Origin: Nyssa sinensis
Taxonomy: Eukaryota; Streptophyta; Magnoliopsida; Cornales; Nyssaceae
Length of the DNA: 64,000 bases
NCBI GenBank assembly: GCA_008638375.1
Contig: CM018050.1
Location: forward strand, 27,591,720 to 27,655,719
Reading direction: 5' to 3'
In this document: piece by piece, positions 56,196 through 64,000 of the stretch
How positions within the stretch are numbered: position 1 is the first letter of the stretch
Layout of the letters: each line of letters begins with the position of its first letter
Translations under genes and position numbers: made by a program
Notes under the pieces: model-generated
Seen by the model: the letters and a program-made list of their open reading frames with translations, nothing else
Databases searched by the model: none
Told to the model about the DNA's origin: nothing

Positions 56196-56225
56196 TTTGT
56201 GTTGACGTGGTACCTTATACCTACA

Positions 56226-56238
56226 TTTTTCCCCCTTT
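56226..56238 (-). other. Polypurine tract of the Tat-lineage element
   Basis: AAAGGGGGAAAAA on the minus strand, immediately before the TGTAGG start of the 3' LTR; would prime plus-strand DNA synthesis. Confidence 0.75.
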
Positions 56239-56476
56239 ATGGTCGTTCGTGAGGTCTTTTCCCGCCACTTCAAAAGCCCATGAATTCCTAGTCGTAATGT
56301 CTCGTGGACGAGGTATGTCTTTCAGCCATTTAGTGGTCATTAATGGCCTTGTACACATATCGCTTCCTCATTATGAGGTTTTGAACCGTTGCGCTGAAGA
56401 TGTGAAGAGTTAGACCAAGAAGGCGAAGAGTTGTGTCATTTTTCCTCTATCAGTCATTATGAAGAGATCAGACACA

Positions 56477-56485
56477 TATAAATAG
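56477..56485 (+). promoter_or_regulatory. Plus-strand TATA box for the antisense gene
   Basis: TATAAATAG, 191 bp upstream of the ATG at 56668 and outside the LTR. The transcript would start near 56510 with a leader of about 155 bp containing no obvious rival long frame. Confidence 0.55.
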
Positions 56486-58538
56486 GATTGCCTCTCCCTT
56501 AGAATATGCACTTCATCTTGTGCTTGAGATTCTAGAGAGCATATCCTGAAGAGACAAAGGCGATTTGGGTTTTGCTTGAATGTTTATTCTTTTCTTTGTT
56601 GATCGCATCCCAATTCCATCTCTTTTTGATGAATTGTGTCCCAGTGACCTTGCCTTTATTTTTTGCAATGGCTGACACATTCGGCCTACTGGCGACTAAG
56701 AATGACACAGTCCCTCCTGTTCTAGAGATGGAGTTTTAGCAACGCGCACCCTATATGAGGACAAACAAGGATGTATTCTAAAAGCAAGTTGAGACTACCA
56801 CTCTTTTTGCTCATGTCCGAGAGGGTCTTGTGGTTCTTAGAAGCGAGGTGGACATTTCAGAGAGCGTGAAGGTTCCTCCCAACTCTGTCCTTCATCGCTT
56901 AGTTGAACGAGGGGATTTCCTTTATTCCTTTATCAATTACCTGTCCAACTCTGGTCCAATAACCGATTTAAAAGAGTGGACGGATGATATCTTGGCTGAC
57001 CATGTCCACATAGTGTTGAAATTTTAGACAACGTGTCTCTTCTACGAGCTGGGCTATAGGCGTGAGCTTAGGAGCCTTAGCACATTGGTCTCTCGATTGA
57101 GCATCACCACTCACACATTTGTCACTTCTTGTTTGAAGGATGTGGCAGTTCTTTTGAGACTTTCTTTGCTAGGGAGTGGCCCGTTCTCCAATCTAGACTT
57201 GACCAAAGTAGAAAATGAGGCATGCGAGTTCTTGATTTCCTATCTTACCCAACCAGCCAATAAGTATAGCGTTTGGCAGAAAGAGGACGTCAACAGTGGA
57301 TGCAAGGCCAGTTTTTCGGCCTAGTTGAGATACTTTTACAAGGATATCAAGCCCTAAAAGCTGTTAGAGAGAGGCATTCCTCGTGAAGAAAAGAATGGGC
57401 CTGAGTTTGACAGCCCACATTAATTGACTACATACTTGGCGTGCTAGCTTTCACGTTGCATCTTCCCAATGCCCCCTTGAAGATGGGTTGAATGCCTTAG
57501 TATTTTCTTTTGTCGTGAAGTTGGCAGGGGGAAGGCATTCTAACTTGCACCCTTGCTCTTGGGCCTTCTTTACCATTGGTTGGATGCCACCCACATTGAT
57601 ATGGCACGCTCTATTGGGCACTATGATATGGCATGCTACACTATGACGACTTTCCTTCAAATTTTTTTTGAGCGCTTTGCTAATATGTCAAGCCTCACGC
57701 TATTCTTGAGTTCAAGCAGTCTTTGGATTAGGGAACAAGGAATGTCATTCCAATGTCGAACGACATGAGTCGTGCCCTTGAATGGAAGGAAAATGGGACA
57801 TCCAAGTTGTTGGCCCAATTCATTGACATGGAGGAGGCCTTTATATTCAGACCATACGCCAAGCGTTTCTTAGGTGAGTTTGACTTGATGCTTCACCCAA
57901 AAGATGTGAATCCCATAGATATGAAGGACGATAACATCCTTATTCTAGCGTGTCTCTGGGGCACAATCTACGTTCTGTTCTGGCTGCCCGTCCTAAAGAA
58001 GTTAGGCGATGCGAGCATGATTTACAGCCCTTACAGGGTTGCACGCTAGTTTGGATTTGATCAAGCCTTTCTAGAAGCGGGGATGGTGTATTGTGTCTCT
58101 TCTCAGGCCTTTTCATACTTTTGACTTGAGTGGATACAATTGTGGGATATTCCAAATCGCTTCATGGTCATTCCCTCCCGAAGTCGTGAAGGTGGTGTGT
58201 CCCCGTTGTGGACTAAATTTTGGAAGGAGACCTTAGAGGACTTTTGTGCTTTTCCTCAAAGAGATGCGCAAAAGGTTGTTGCCGATTTTATCTTCCAATG
58301 GGACAATTCCCTCTGTTTCCTTGCCCTTATGAAGGCCAAGGACTAGGGTGGTACAGTCGACTTTCCTATTTTGGGAAGGTCGCTCAGCTAGCTGAGTTTG
58401 CCACTGTCAAAGCTGAACACCTCAAAAGCAAACTGGTCCCCTCCGCGAAGGCAACTGGCATGCAAGTGCCTCCCAAGATCATTCTGAAGACCAAGAAATC
58501 CCAACCACCCATAATGTAGAAAGGGCATTAGCATATAG

Positions 58539-58618
58539 GTATATTTTTCTTCAAAACACTTTCCTCTTTCTTCGTTTGCATTTTTTTTAACCTTAAATTT
58601 TTTGTTTCTTCCTGTAAG
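58539..58618 (+). other. Candidate intron 1 of the antisense PMD gene
   Basis: Donor ATAG|GTATAT, a T/C-rich interior with TTTTTTGTTTCTTCC, acceptor GTAAG near 58618. Composition switches from about 50% GC exon-like text to T-rich text and back. Confidence 0.4.
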
Positions 58619-59290
58619 AGCCCTTGGAGAGCGAGACGCCAAAGGACAAAACCTTTAGGATTGATAGGGTGTCCTAATCAAAGGGGAAGAAGCCCTTGTA
58701 TCCTCCACCTCCACCTCCACTAGTGGATTCTTTGGCAGGCTTGTTTGATCAAGCCAAATCATTTTCTTGAGTGCCTTTCACTCTCAAGTCTAATTTTCCA
58801 AGTCGAACGAGGGGGCTTTTCAAGTTGACATGGCAAAGGCTTTTCCATGGAAGAGACGACCCCCTTTTTTCCATGCCCAAGCCACCAAGAAAGAAGACCA
58901 AGGCTAAGCGCATGGAAGTTTCTTAAGATAGCCGTTCTAGTAGCAGAAGGCGCTTAAGAGGCAAAGGTTGTTTCGTTTGGCCTTATGTTCCAAAAATGGT
59001 CCCTTCTAAGCCTCAGGCTAGAGTTGGTAATAGCACTGGAGGTCTTGCCCATGTATTCAGATAGGGGAATCTACCTTCATTTTCTCCAATTGCTAACCCC
59101 AACAATGCCCTCGTGAGAGAGCCTCAATCTTCATGGACCATGGTCGAGGATGAAGACACTTTACATAACTTAATACCGGACGTCCTCAAGACCTTGGGGC
59201 TCTTGGACGACATTACAAAGCCCAGCGTTACCATTGACATAAACTTGGTGGAAGAGCTGGACACAACACTTGAGATGGACTAAGAGTTAG

Positions 59291-59398
59291 GTGGGTTTTC
59301 CTTCATTTAAGTATTCCTTCACTAATTGGATCATTGTCTTTTCTTCTCATCCCCCCACTTTTTTTTATAGTCTCACGCTCTTGATTTGGTCTTTGTAG
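59291..59398 (+). other. Candidate intron 2 of the antisense PMD gene
   Basis: Donor GTTAG|GTGGGT, pyrimidine-rich interior (CCCCCCACTTTTTTTT), acceptor TGGTCTTTGTAG|GATG. About 108 bp, a typical plant intron size. Confidence 0.45.
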
Positions 59399-60160
59399 GA
59401 TGCTCCAGACAAAGGGGAACACGTTGATGTGCGAAAGGAGTTTGGTCAAAAGGGAAGAGTGAGACTTACTACTTCTAACACTAAGGCTGGTCCTTCCCAA
59501 GCCTCTCCTTCATGCGTGCATGACCCAAATCCCTTTGCTCCCTTTGTTTATGAGGTCCCCACCACTTAAACTATAAATATGGGAGCCTCTGATCTCCTAG
59601 ATCTTTCTATTTAGCCTTCCTTCGCCGTTTCTCAAAAGAGGGGCGTTCTAGAAATTGGTCTAGGCATTCCAAAGCCAATGGCCTCTCGCGTGGAGTGGAA
59701 TAGGGTTTTTCTCTTCCCCTAATATGTGGATTTTTTGGGTTGAGCTCTTGGGCGTCATCCTGCCATTTTTGCCAACTTGAGGAGGTGAGCTATGAGGGTG
59801 AGGACTTCTTGTTTTGAGTTGTTAAGGAATGTTCTGTTGTCCCTTTCTTCCCTTGAGGTGAAAGACATTTCGTTGGACTTCTTGGTCGACCTGTCTAAGA
59901 CTGTTGAGGTTCTTGAATGAGATGGCCTCACTCTTTCTTGGCTTCACGACCACCTAGTGCATCTTGGTCACGTCTGTTGTCACATTGCTTGCTTTAAAGA
60001 GCTTCATCAGCTAGAGAGTGAACATGCCAAGCTCTGTGAGCAAGTAAATTCTTTTGTGCATAGGATCCTGGAGCTTAAAGCTTCTAGCGACATGGGTGGC
60101 ATGGAGCTTGTTCTTGGCAAGGAAGGCTTGCTTCTTTTCGCTTTGCTAGACTTAGTGTAG

Positions 60161-60739
60161 TTCTATTTCTTGTAATCCTAGAGTTATCATTATCTTATAT
60201 TGACTTGTCATCAATAATATATCTCTTTTGTTACTTCTACTCTCTTGGTCACTTTATTGCTTCTCTTTTTTTTTTATTATTATTATTATAATGCGTTCAA
60301 CAAGGCTAAATTCCAAAACCCATCATTTGCGATGATAAGTAAGATAGTCTTTTTTCAAAAGTAATGCAACTTTCATACTTAATAAGCTTCGTGCTAAGGA
60401 TAGCCTGTACAAAATTATTGAGCAACATTGTAAGTATTCATTTTTTTTTTAGGAAGCTTTACATCTTAGATAGCTTCATCTACAAAAAGACATATAACAT
60501 GGGAGAGGCTCTAACCTTTGCACTTAAAAAGTTTCATGCTGAAGTTTGCTTTTATTGTGGTCGCCCACGTTCATCTCGTAAGTGGAACAAAACAATCATT
60601 CACGCTAGGTATTGTAACTTTTACGCTCAAGAAGTTTCACAAATGATACATCTTGACCCACTTCATGTTCAAGGTCCTATATACATGCTTGTCTCTATGC
60701 TTCTCAACTTCCAATACCCATTTTCGTAGGCTTGGATGA
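60161..60739. other. Gap between the antisense gene end and integrase
   Basis: Contains AATAATATA-like signals near 60213 and a TTA/ATT microsatellite (60270-60291) that could end the plus-strand transcript. An open frame at 60364-60729 (+) is not supported: from about 60600 its opposite strand appears to belong to the integrase tail region. Loose repeats of AAGCTTCGTGCT/AAGTTTCATGCTGAAG type occur at 60380-60550. Confidence 0.4.
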
Positions 60740-61870
60740 CTCTGAAAGGTCTTTCCTATTTTGGGATGAACTTGGAAGTGGAACCTCTGTGCATGATGGG
60801 ATCAATTATTTTTAGCAACAAATCGCCTTCTTGAAGCTGTCTTGGGTGGACTGTGGAATTGTAAGCTCTTCCAAATATGAGCGTGGTACATCTTGAGGTT
60901 TGAGCGAGCTTTGTCCCCGCGCTCATCTAGCGCTTCCATGACCTCAGCACAATTGTCATGGGAGACTTCACTCGTGGTCGCAATTTGTCCTGATGGGATC
61001 GTAATCTTAAGCAGTAAGACGACTTTCGTGTCACAGACTAGCAACATAGGCGTTGCTTGAGTAAGTCTCCTTCAAGAGGTTTTGTATGCCTAAAGGGCCA
61101 AAGGGAGTTGGTCTACCTAATTCGAAGGGCTTTCATGAAGAGTTCGACTGAGGATTTTTAACAAGGTCTAGTTGATCACTTCTACTTAGCCGTTCCCTTT
61201 GGGATAGTAAGGGGTGGACTTGTGATGATCTATCCTGTATGAGGATAATAGTTCACAAACATGTCTATTGAGCGTACCATTATATGAGAGTATGGTTTTT
61301 GGGATGCCGAACCTATAAATGATGTTTTCTCTAATGAAGTTGGTTATAGTAGCTCCGGTGGCATGTTTGAGGGGAACAACTTCAACCCACTTTGTGCATC
61401 GCTTTGTTGTCACTAGAATCCAAATGTGTGTTTTCGCAACTGGATTGATAAGGCCGATTAAGTCCAATCCCCAAGTGTGGGAAGGACAAAGAATTGATAT
61501 TAAATGGAGATCTACTGTGGGTGCATAAATTTTGTGACCATGGACCTAGAAAGTATGGCACTTTCGCCCATAAGATTTTGAGTCACTCTCCATAGTTAGT
61601 CAATTGTGCCCATTCTGGTAGAGTTTCGCATCCCCTTAATGCTCCATTTAGTGGGTGAGCCTAAGTGCTTCCAATATATCCTCTTTTTTTAATGACTGTA
61701 ACATCCACACAATTTGTGGGTATAAAGCCCTTTTAAAGATAATCAATATAAAGTTGTCTCCAATCGTTCACTTGTTCCATAAAGTTACATTTTGCTTTGC
61801 TTGGAGATTCTTGACATGAGGGACACTCCTGTCGGAGGATGAGGGCATCTCTCGTCATGTTTGGCCAGTA
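60740..61870 (-). pseudogene. Tat-lineage integrase, broken
   Basis: Minus strand. The core shows MDLIGLINPVAKTHIWILVT and CTKWVEVVPLKHATG (61467-61380), then NFIRENIIYRFGIPKTI and STPYYPKGNG (to 61186). These match the DxxGPI..., TKWVEA and YRFGIP motifs of Ty3 integrases, with the catalytic Glu expected just after KGNG. The continuation (about 61180-61050) reads LLKILSRTLHESPSN and WAYKTS-like text, then the C-terminal part ATTSEVSHDNCAEVMEALDE (61047-60802). Frameshifts split it into at least three pieces. It would insert element DNA into the chromosome. Confidence 0.82.
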
Positions 61871-62034
61871 GTCCTTATCTTTGCATCAGTTAGTAAAGAC
61901 TGATGTCCCTAAGACCACATGATTGGTTATAGACTTCTTGAAGTCTTCTTTGCGCCTCTTATTCGCCAAGGCATCACATGAGGGTTCCTCCAGTTGTTTT
62001 GAAGTAGAGCTTATCATGATAGAAAGTGAATTGT

Positions 62035-62620
62035 CTAAGTTGGCAATTGGGAGGCTTCCTTGGTGGTCTTGCAACTGATTTTTTTTATCAAAGTGCACCG
62101 GTCAGGTGGCTTTGTTTCTTTCGCTGCAACTTCTCTTGTAGTAGACGGGATGGTTACCTTAGAGATTTCCACATTAGTTTTTTTATTTTCAATTTTAATT
62201 TTGAAAGTGAGAGTTGCTAAGGCATCCGGGTACTTATTGGGTGTCTTAGGTGCATGTTCAATAGTGATGGTTTCAAATTTATCCATCCATTTTTGAAAAA
62301 TGGTCTAGTATGCCATTAAGGCAGAACCCTTGATCCCATATTCACCCGTGGTCTGCCTTACCAGTAAGTTGGAGTCTCTTTTTATACAAAGTGTGGAAAT
62401 TCCTAAGTTGTGCGCAGCAATAAGCCCCAAGACTAGAGCTTTATATTCTGCCTTATTGTTTGTGCACTTCAAGTCTAATTTGTAGAAGAGACTTATCTTC
62501 TACCCCTTTTCTAATGTAAGTATAACTCCTACTCCTCCCCCAAAAGAGGTGGACAATCTATCGAAGCTAAGAGTCCATCATTCTTGTGTAACCTTCGCAT
62601 AACATGCTTCAAAATCATCT
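62035..62620 (-). pseudogene. RNase H and linker of the Tat-lineage element
   Basis: Minus strand. The motif CTNNKAEYKALVLGL (about 62466-62422), then LGISTLCIKRDSNLLV, then KWMDKFETITIEHAPKTPNK and YPDALATL (62286-62200) correspond to the NN.AEY.AL, D(S).L, and N..ADALA.L motifs of Ty3 RNase H. The final catalytic Asp position reads PDALATL. The linker to integrase follows to 62035. Confidence 0.8.
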
Positions 62621-62639
62621 CCTAAAAGTTCATTAGAAG

Positions 62640-63818
62640 GAGGTTCAAAGTCTCCACTAGGAAATTAAGCAAGGAGATCCACCAAATGGCTTTTGGCTTG
62701 ACACATTTGATATCAAATTCTACTAGAGATAGTAACCATCACGCAATTTTGCCCGAAAGTGCTGGTCTTATGAGAAAATACTAGATGGGATCACACTTGG
62801 TGATTAAGTGAAGCGAGTATGCAAGTAAATAGTGTTTGAACGTTTGGGCTAGAAAAACTAGCATGAAACAGTAGCGCCCAAAAGTGAAGTATTCAGTTTC
62901 GGGACCTCAAATTATTTAGCTAATGTAGTACATCAGTGTTTCCTGTCCGTCTATCTCTTGAGCTAGGAGCTCCCCTATTGAGCGAGAGGTACTCGTAAGG
63001 TAAAGCAAGAGGGGATTTCCCAACCGTGGAGCTATAATGGTCTGTGGAGAGCTCAGAACTTCTTTCACTTGGCTAAAGGCTTTCTCATGTTCTTCATGCC
63101 ACTCAAAAGGAGTTTTATCTTTAAGTAATGAGCTGAATGCCTGAGTGATCTTTGTTAGGGCATGAATGAATCTTTTGAGATAGTTTAATTTTCAAAGAAA
63201 GCTTATGAGTTGCTTTTGCGAAGTTGGTTTCAACATATTTTGTATTAACGTGACCTTCACTAGGTCAACCTCGATCTTATGTCTGTGGACAATGCATCTT
63301 AAGAATTTCCATGTTGTGACTCTAAAGGCACATTTGAGTGGATTGAGGCAGAGTTTGAACTTTCGACATCTTTTGTCGACATAGAATTATAAGTTCTTTT
63401 GGAGCATGTCATGGAAGATGTAGGTTATAGTGTGCTGATACGTTGGCCTTGTATTTTATAGACCAAAGGGCATGACTTGATAAAAAAAGTTCTTGATTGG
63501 TGTTCTGAAGGTCATCTTGTACACATCTGTGGGATCCAACTTGATTTGATTGTACCCACTAAAGCCATCCATGAAGGAAAACATATGATTTCCTATTATA
63601 GCATCTATGAGGGTGTCAACGTTCGAGTGTGGAAAATCATCATTCGGGCAAGCTTGGTTAAAACCCGAAAGTCAACAAATACTCGAATCTGATTGTTCCT
63701 TTTTCTGATCAAGATAACATTGGGTAGCCAAGTAAGGTGTTGGATAGGTTTGATGAAATATGTTGCTAGAAACTTTTCTATTTCTATCTTGATCTAAAGT
63801 TCTAGTTTTGGATGAAAG
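62640..63818 (-). pseudogene. Tat-lineage reverse transcriptase, broken and 5'-truncated
   Basis: Minus strand. Starting at the inserted LTR (63819), decayed RT reads RVFVDFRVLTKL (about 63690), GYNQI-like text (about 63570), and then pieces matching the palm and connection regions, with many frameshifts. The gag and protease would lie upstream beyond the insertion and the window. The call rests on order and on the FVDFR..N and SFMDG-like motifs. Confidence 0.7.
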
Positions 63819-64000
63819 TGTCACGCCCCGAATTCCAGCGAACCCGAGGCGCGAGTAACAAGACAAAAGGAAAATAAAATAATAAAGAAATAAAGGACAA
63901 TCACATGCATTCCATACACTAACTCAACTCCTGTTCTGATACAATTCATAAGGTCTTGTCCACTAATTCACAACATACAAATAACAAGAAATAGTCTAGG
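63819..64000 (-). repeat. Start of another Tekay/Del-like LTR, cut by the window end
   Basis: TGTCACGCCCCGAATTCC at 63819 matches the LTR terminus seen at 39177, 35864 and 42326. It interrupts the Tat reverse transcriptase. The five bases before it, GAAAG (63814-63818), would be the target duplication to look for beyond the window. Confidence 0.65.

Larger units (their letters stand above)
55300..56225 (-). repeat. 3' LTR of the Tat-lineage element
   Basis: On the minus strand the tract AAAGGGGGAAAAA (56238-56226) is followed at once by TGTAGGTATAAGGTACC, a textbook polypurine tract to LTR junction. The LTR contains direct repeats (55973-56195), a G-box palindrome and a minus-strand TATA box (55612-55604). 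Its other end lies somewhere below 55600 and is approximate. Confidence 0.65.
56668..60160 (+). pseudogene. Antisense plant-mobile-domain (PMD) gene inside the Tat element
   Basis: It starts MADTFGLLATKNDTVPPVLE (56668), then runs in broken frames: VVLRSEVDISESVKVPPNS (56830-57027), ITDLKEWTDDILADHV, a PMD-like stretch LSRCIFPMPP (about 57447-57476) and ARSIGHYDMACY with TTFLQIFFERFANMS (57607-57690). FRPYAKRFLGEFDL and PYRVAR (57753-58049) follow, then WDIPNRFMVIPSRS (58140-58346) and acidic/Ser-rich text to about 59290. The last part (59957-60160, ELHQLESEHAKLCEQV) is coiled-coil-like. PMD domains occur in MAIN/MAIL1-type nuclear proteins and in transposon-borne proteins. At least ten stops or frameshifts make it non-functional. 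Apparent introns at 58539-58618 and 59291-59398 are discussed separately. The family call rests on motif memory, not on an alignment. Confidence 0.6.
55300..63818 (-). mobile_element. Tat-lineage Ty3/gypsy element with an antisense mobile-domain gene
   Basis: Minus strand, from high to low coordinates: RT (about 63740-62640), RNase H (about 62600-62290), integrase (about 61850-60740), then a gene in the opposite orientation (56668 to about 60170, +), a polypurine tract (56238-56226) and the 3' LTR (from 56225 downward). RNase H before integrase and an extra gene between pol and the 3' LTR are features described for Tat-lineage elements. The 5' part is cut by another LTR at 63819 and by the window end. 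The GC content is visibly higher than in the rest of the window. The lower LTR edge (55300) is only an estimate because no second LTR is in view. Confidence 0.75.

Noticed and set aside
55973..56413. 146-codon plus frame and overlapping minus frames
   Set aside because: The frames are kept open by direct repeats spaced 72 bp in GC-rich DNA within the LTR. Repetitive peptides appear in several frames on both strands and no family is recognised.
60364..60729. 121-codon plus frame
   Set aside because: It lies between the antisense gene and the integrase tail; its second half opposes decayed integrase-side sequence, and it lacks promoter or family signal.
1..64000. tRNA, rRNA, snoRNA and organellar-derived sequence
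   Set aside because: Looked for cloverleaf boxes, rRNA core motifs and chloroplast or mitochondrial genes by eye; only primer-binding sites and SINE-like boxes were found. A covariance-model search would be decisive.

Overview
The window is a transposon-dense piece of a plant nuclear genome, most likely a eudicot. Only one apparently intact host gene is visible: a single-exon DUF247 (UPF0481) gene at 52968-54506 (+), a family known only from land plants. Most of the rest is AT-rich and made of decayed LTR retrotransposons, LINEs, TRIMs and DNA-transposon remnants, many nested in one another. I saw no tRNA, rRNA or CRISPR array and nothing prokaryotic. The species cannot be named from the sequence alone.

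Layout. 1-4423: non-coding retroelement debris, including a leader-like Ty3 remnant, a possible copia LTR with a TATA box and a palindrome cluster, and a 141-bp tandem duplication. 4424-15041: a tandem array of one non-autonomous Ty3/gypsy family on the minus strand (LTR-internal-LTR-internal-LTR-internal-LTR). One 5-bp target duplication (CTTTT) flanks the whole array, and all three internal regions carry the same pol deletion. 15042-19200: intergenic DNA with a SINE-like unit and microsatellites. 19200-29585: a plus-strand L1-type LINE split by a 1.96-kb solo LTR in ORF1 and by a minus-strand Ty1/copia element between the ORF2 endonuclease and reverse transcriptase. 29586-36700: a decayed copia LTR, a LINE 3' end, a gag-like remnant with two zinc knuckles, LTR debris and a hAT transposase fragment. 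36717-37963: two TRIM-type elements, one of them complete with TSD.

39177-48422: 3' LTR and pol of a minus-strand Tekay/Del-like Ty3/gypsy element, whose integrase is split by a 3.6-kb solo LTR with a perfect CAAAT target duplication. 48423-51360: a non-autonomous CACTA-like DNA transposon with hairpin subterminal repeats and a 172-bp tandem repeat. 52120-52377: a short 5'-truncated LINE with a long target duplication. 52968-54506: the DUF247 gene. About 55300-63818: a minus-strand Tat-lineage Ty3/gypsy element. It has a 3' LTR with its own promoter, a polypurine tract, and an opposite-strand (+) plant-mobile-domain gene with its own TATA box and probable introns, then integrase, RNase H and RT. 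Another LTR interrupts it at 63819 and runs off the window.

The two most informative structures are the tandem multimer (4424-15041) and the Tat element with an antisense, promoter-bearing, apparently intron-containing mobile-domain gene (55300-63818). Frameshifts and stops show that essentially all the element genes are dead. No boundary or homology call was checked against a database.
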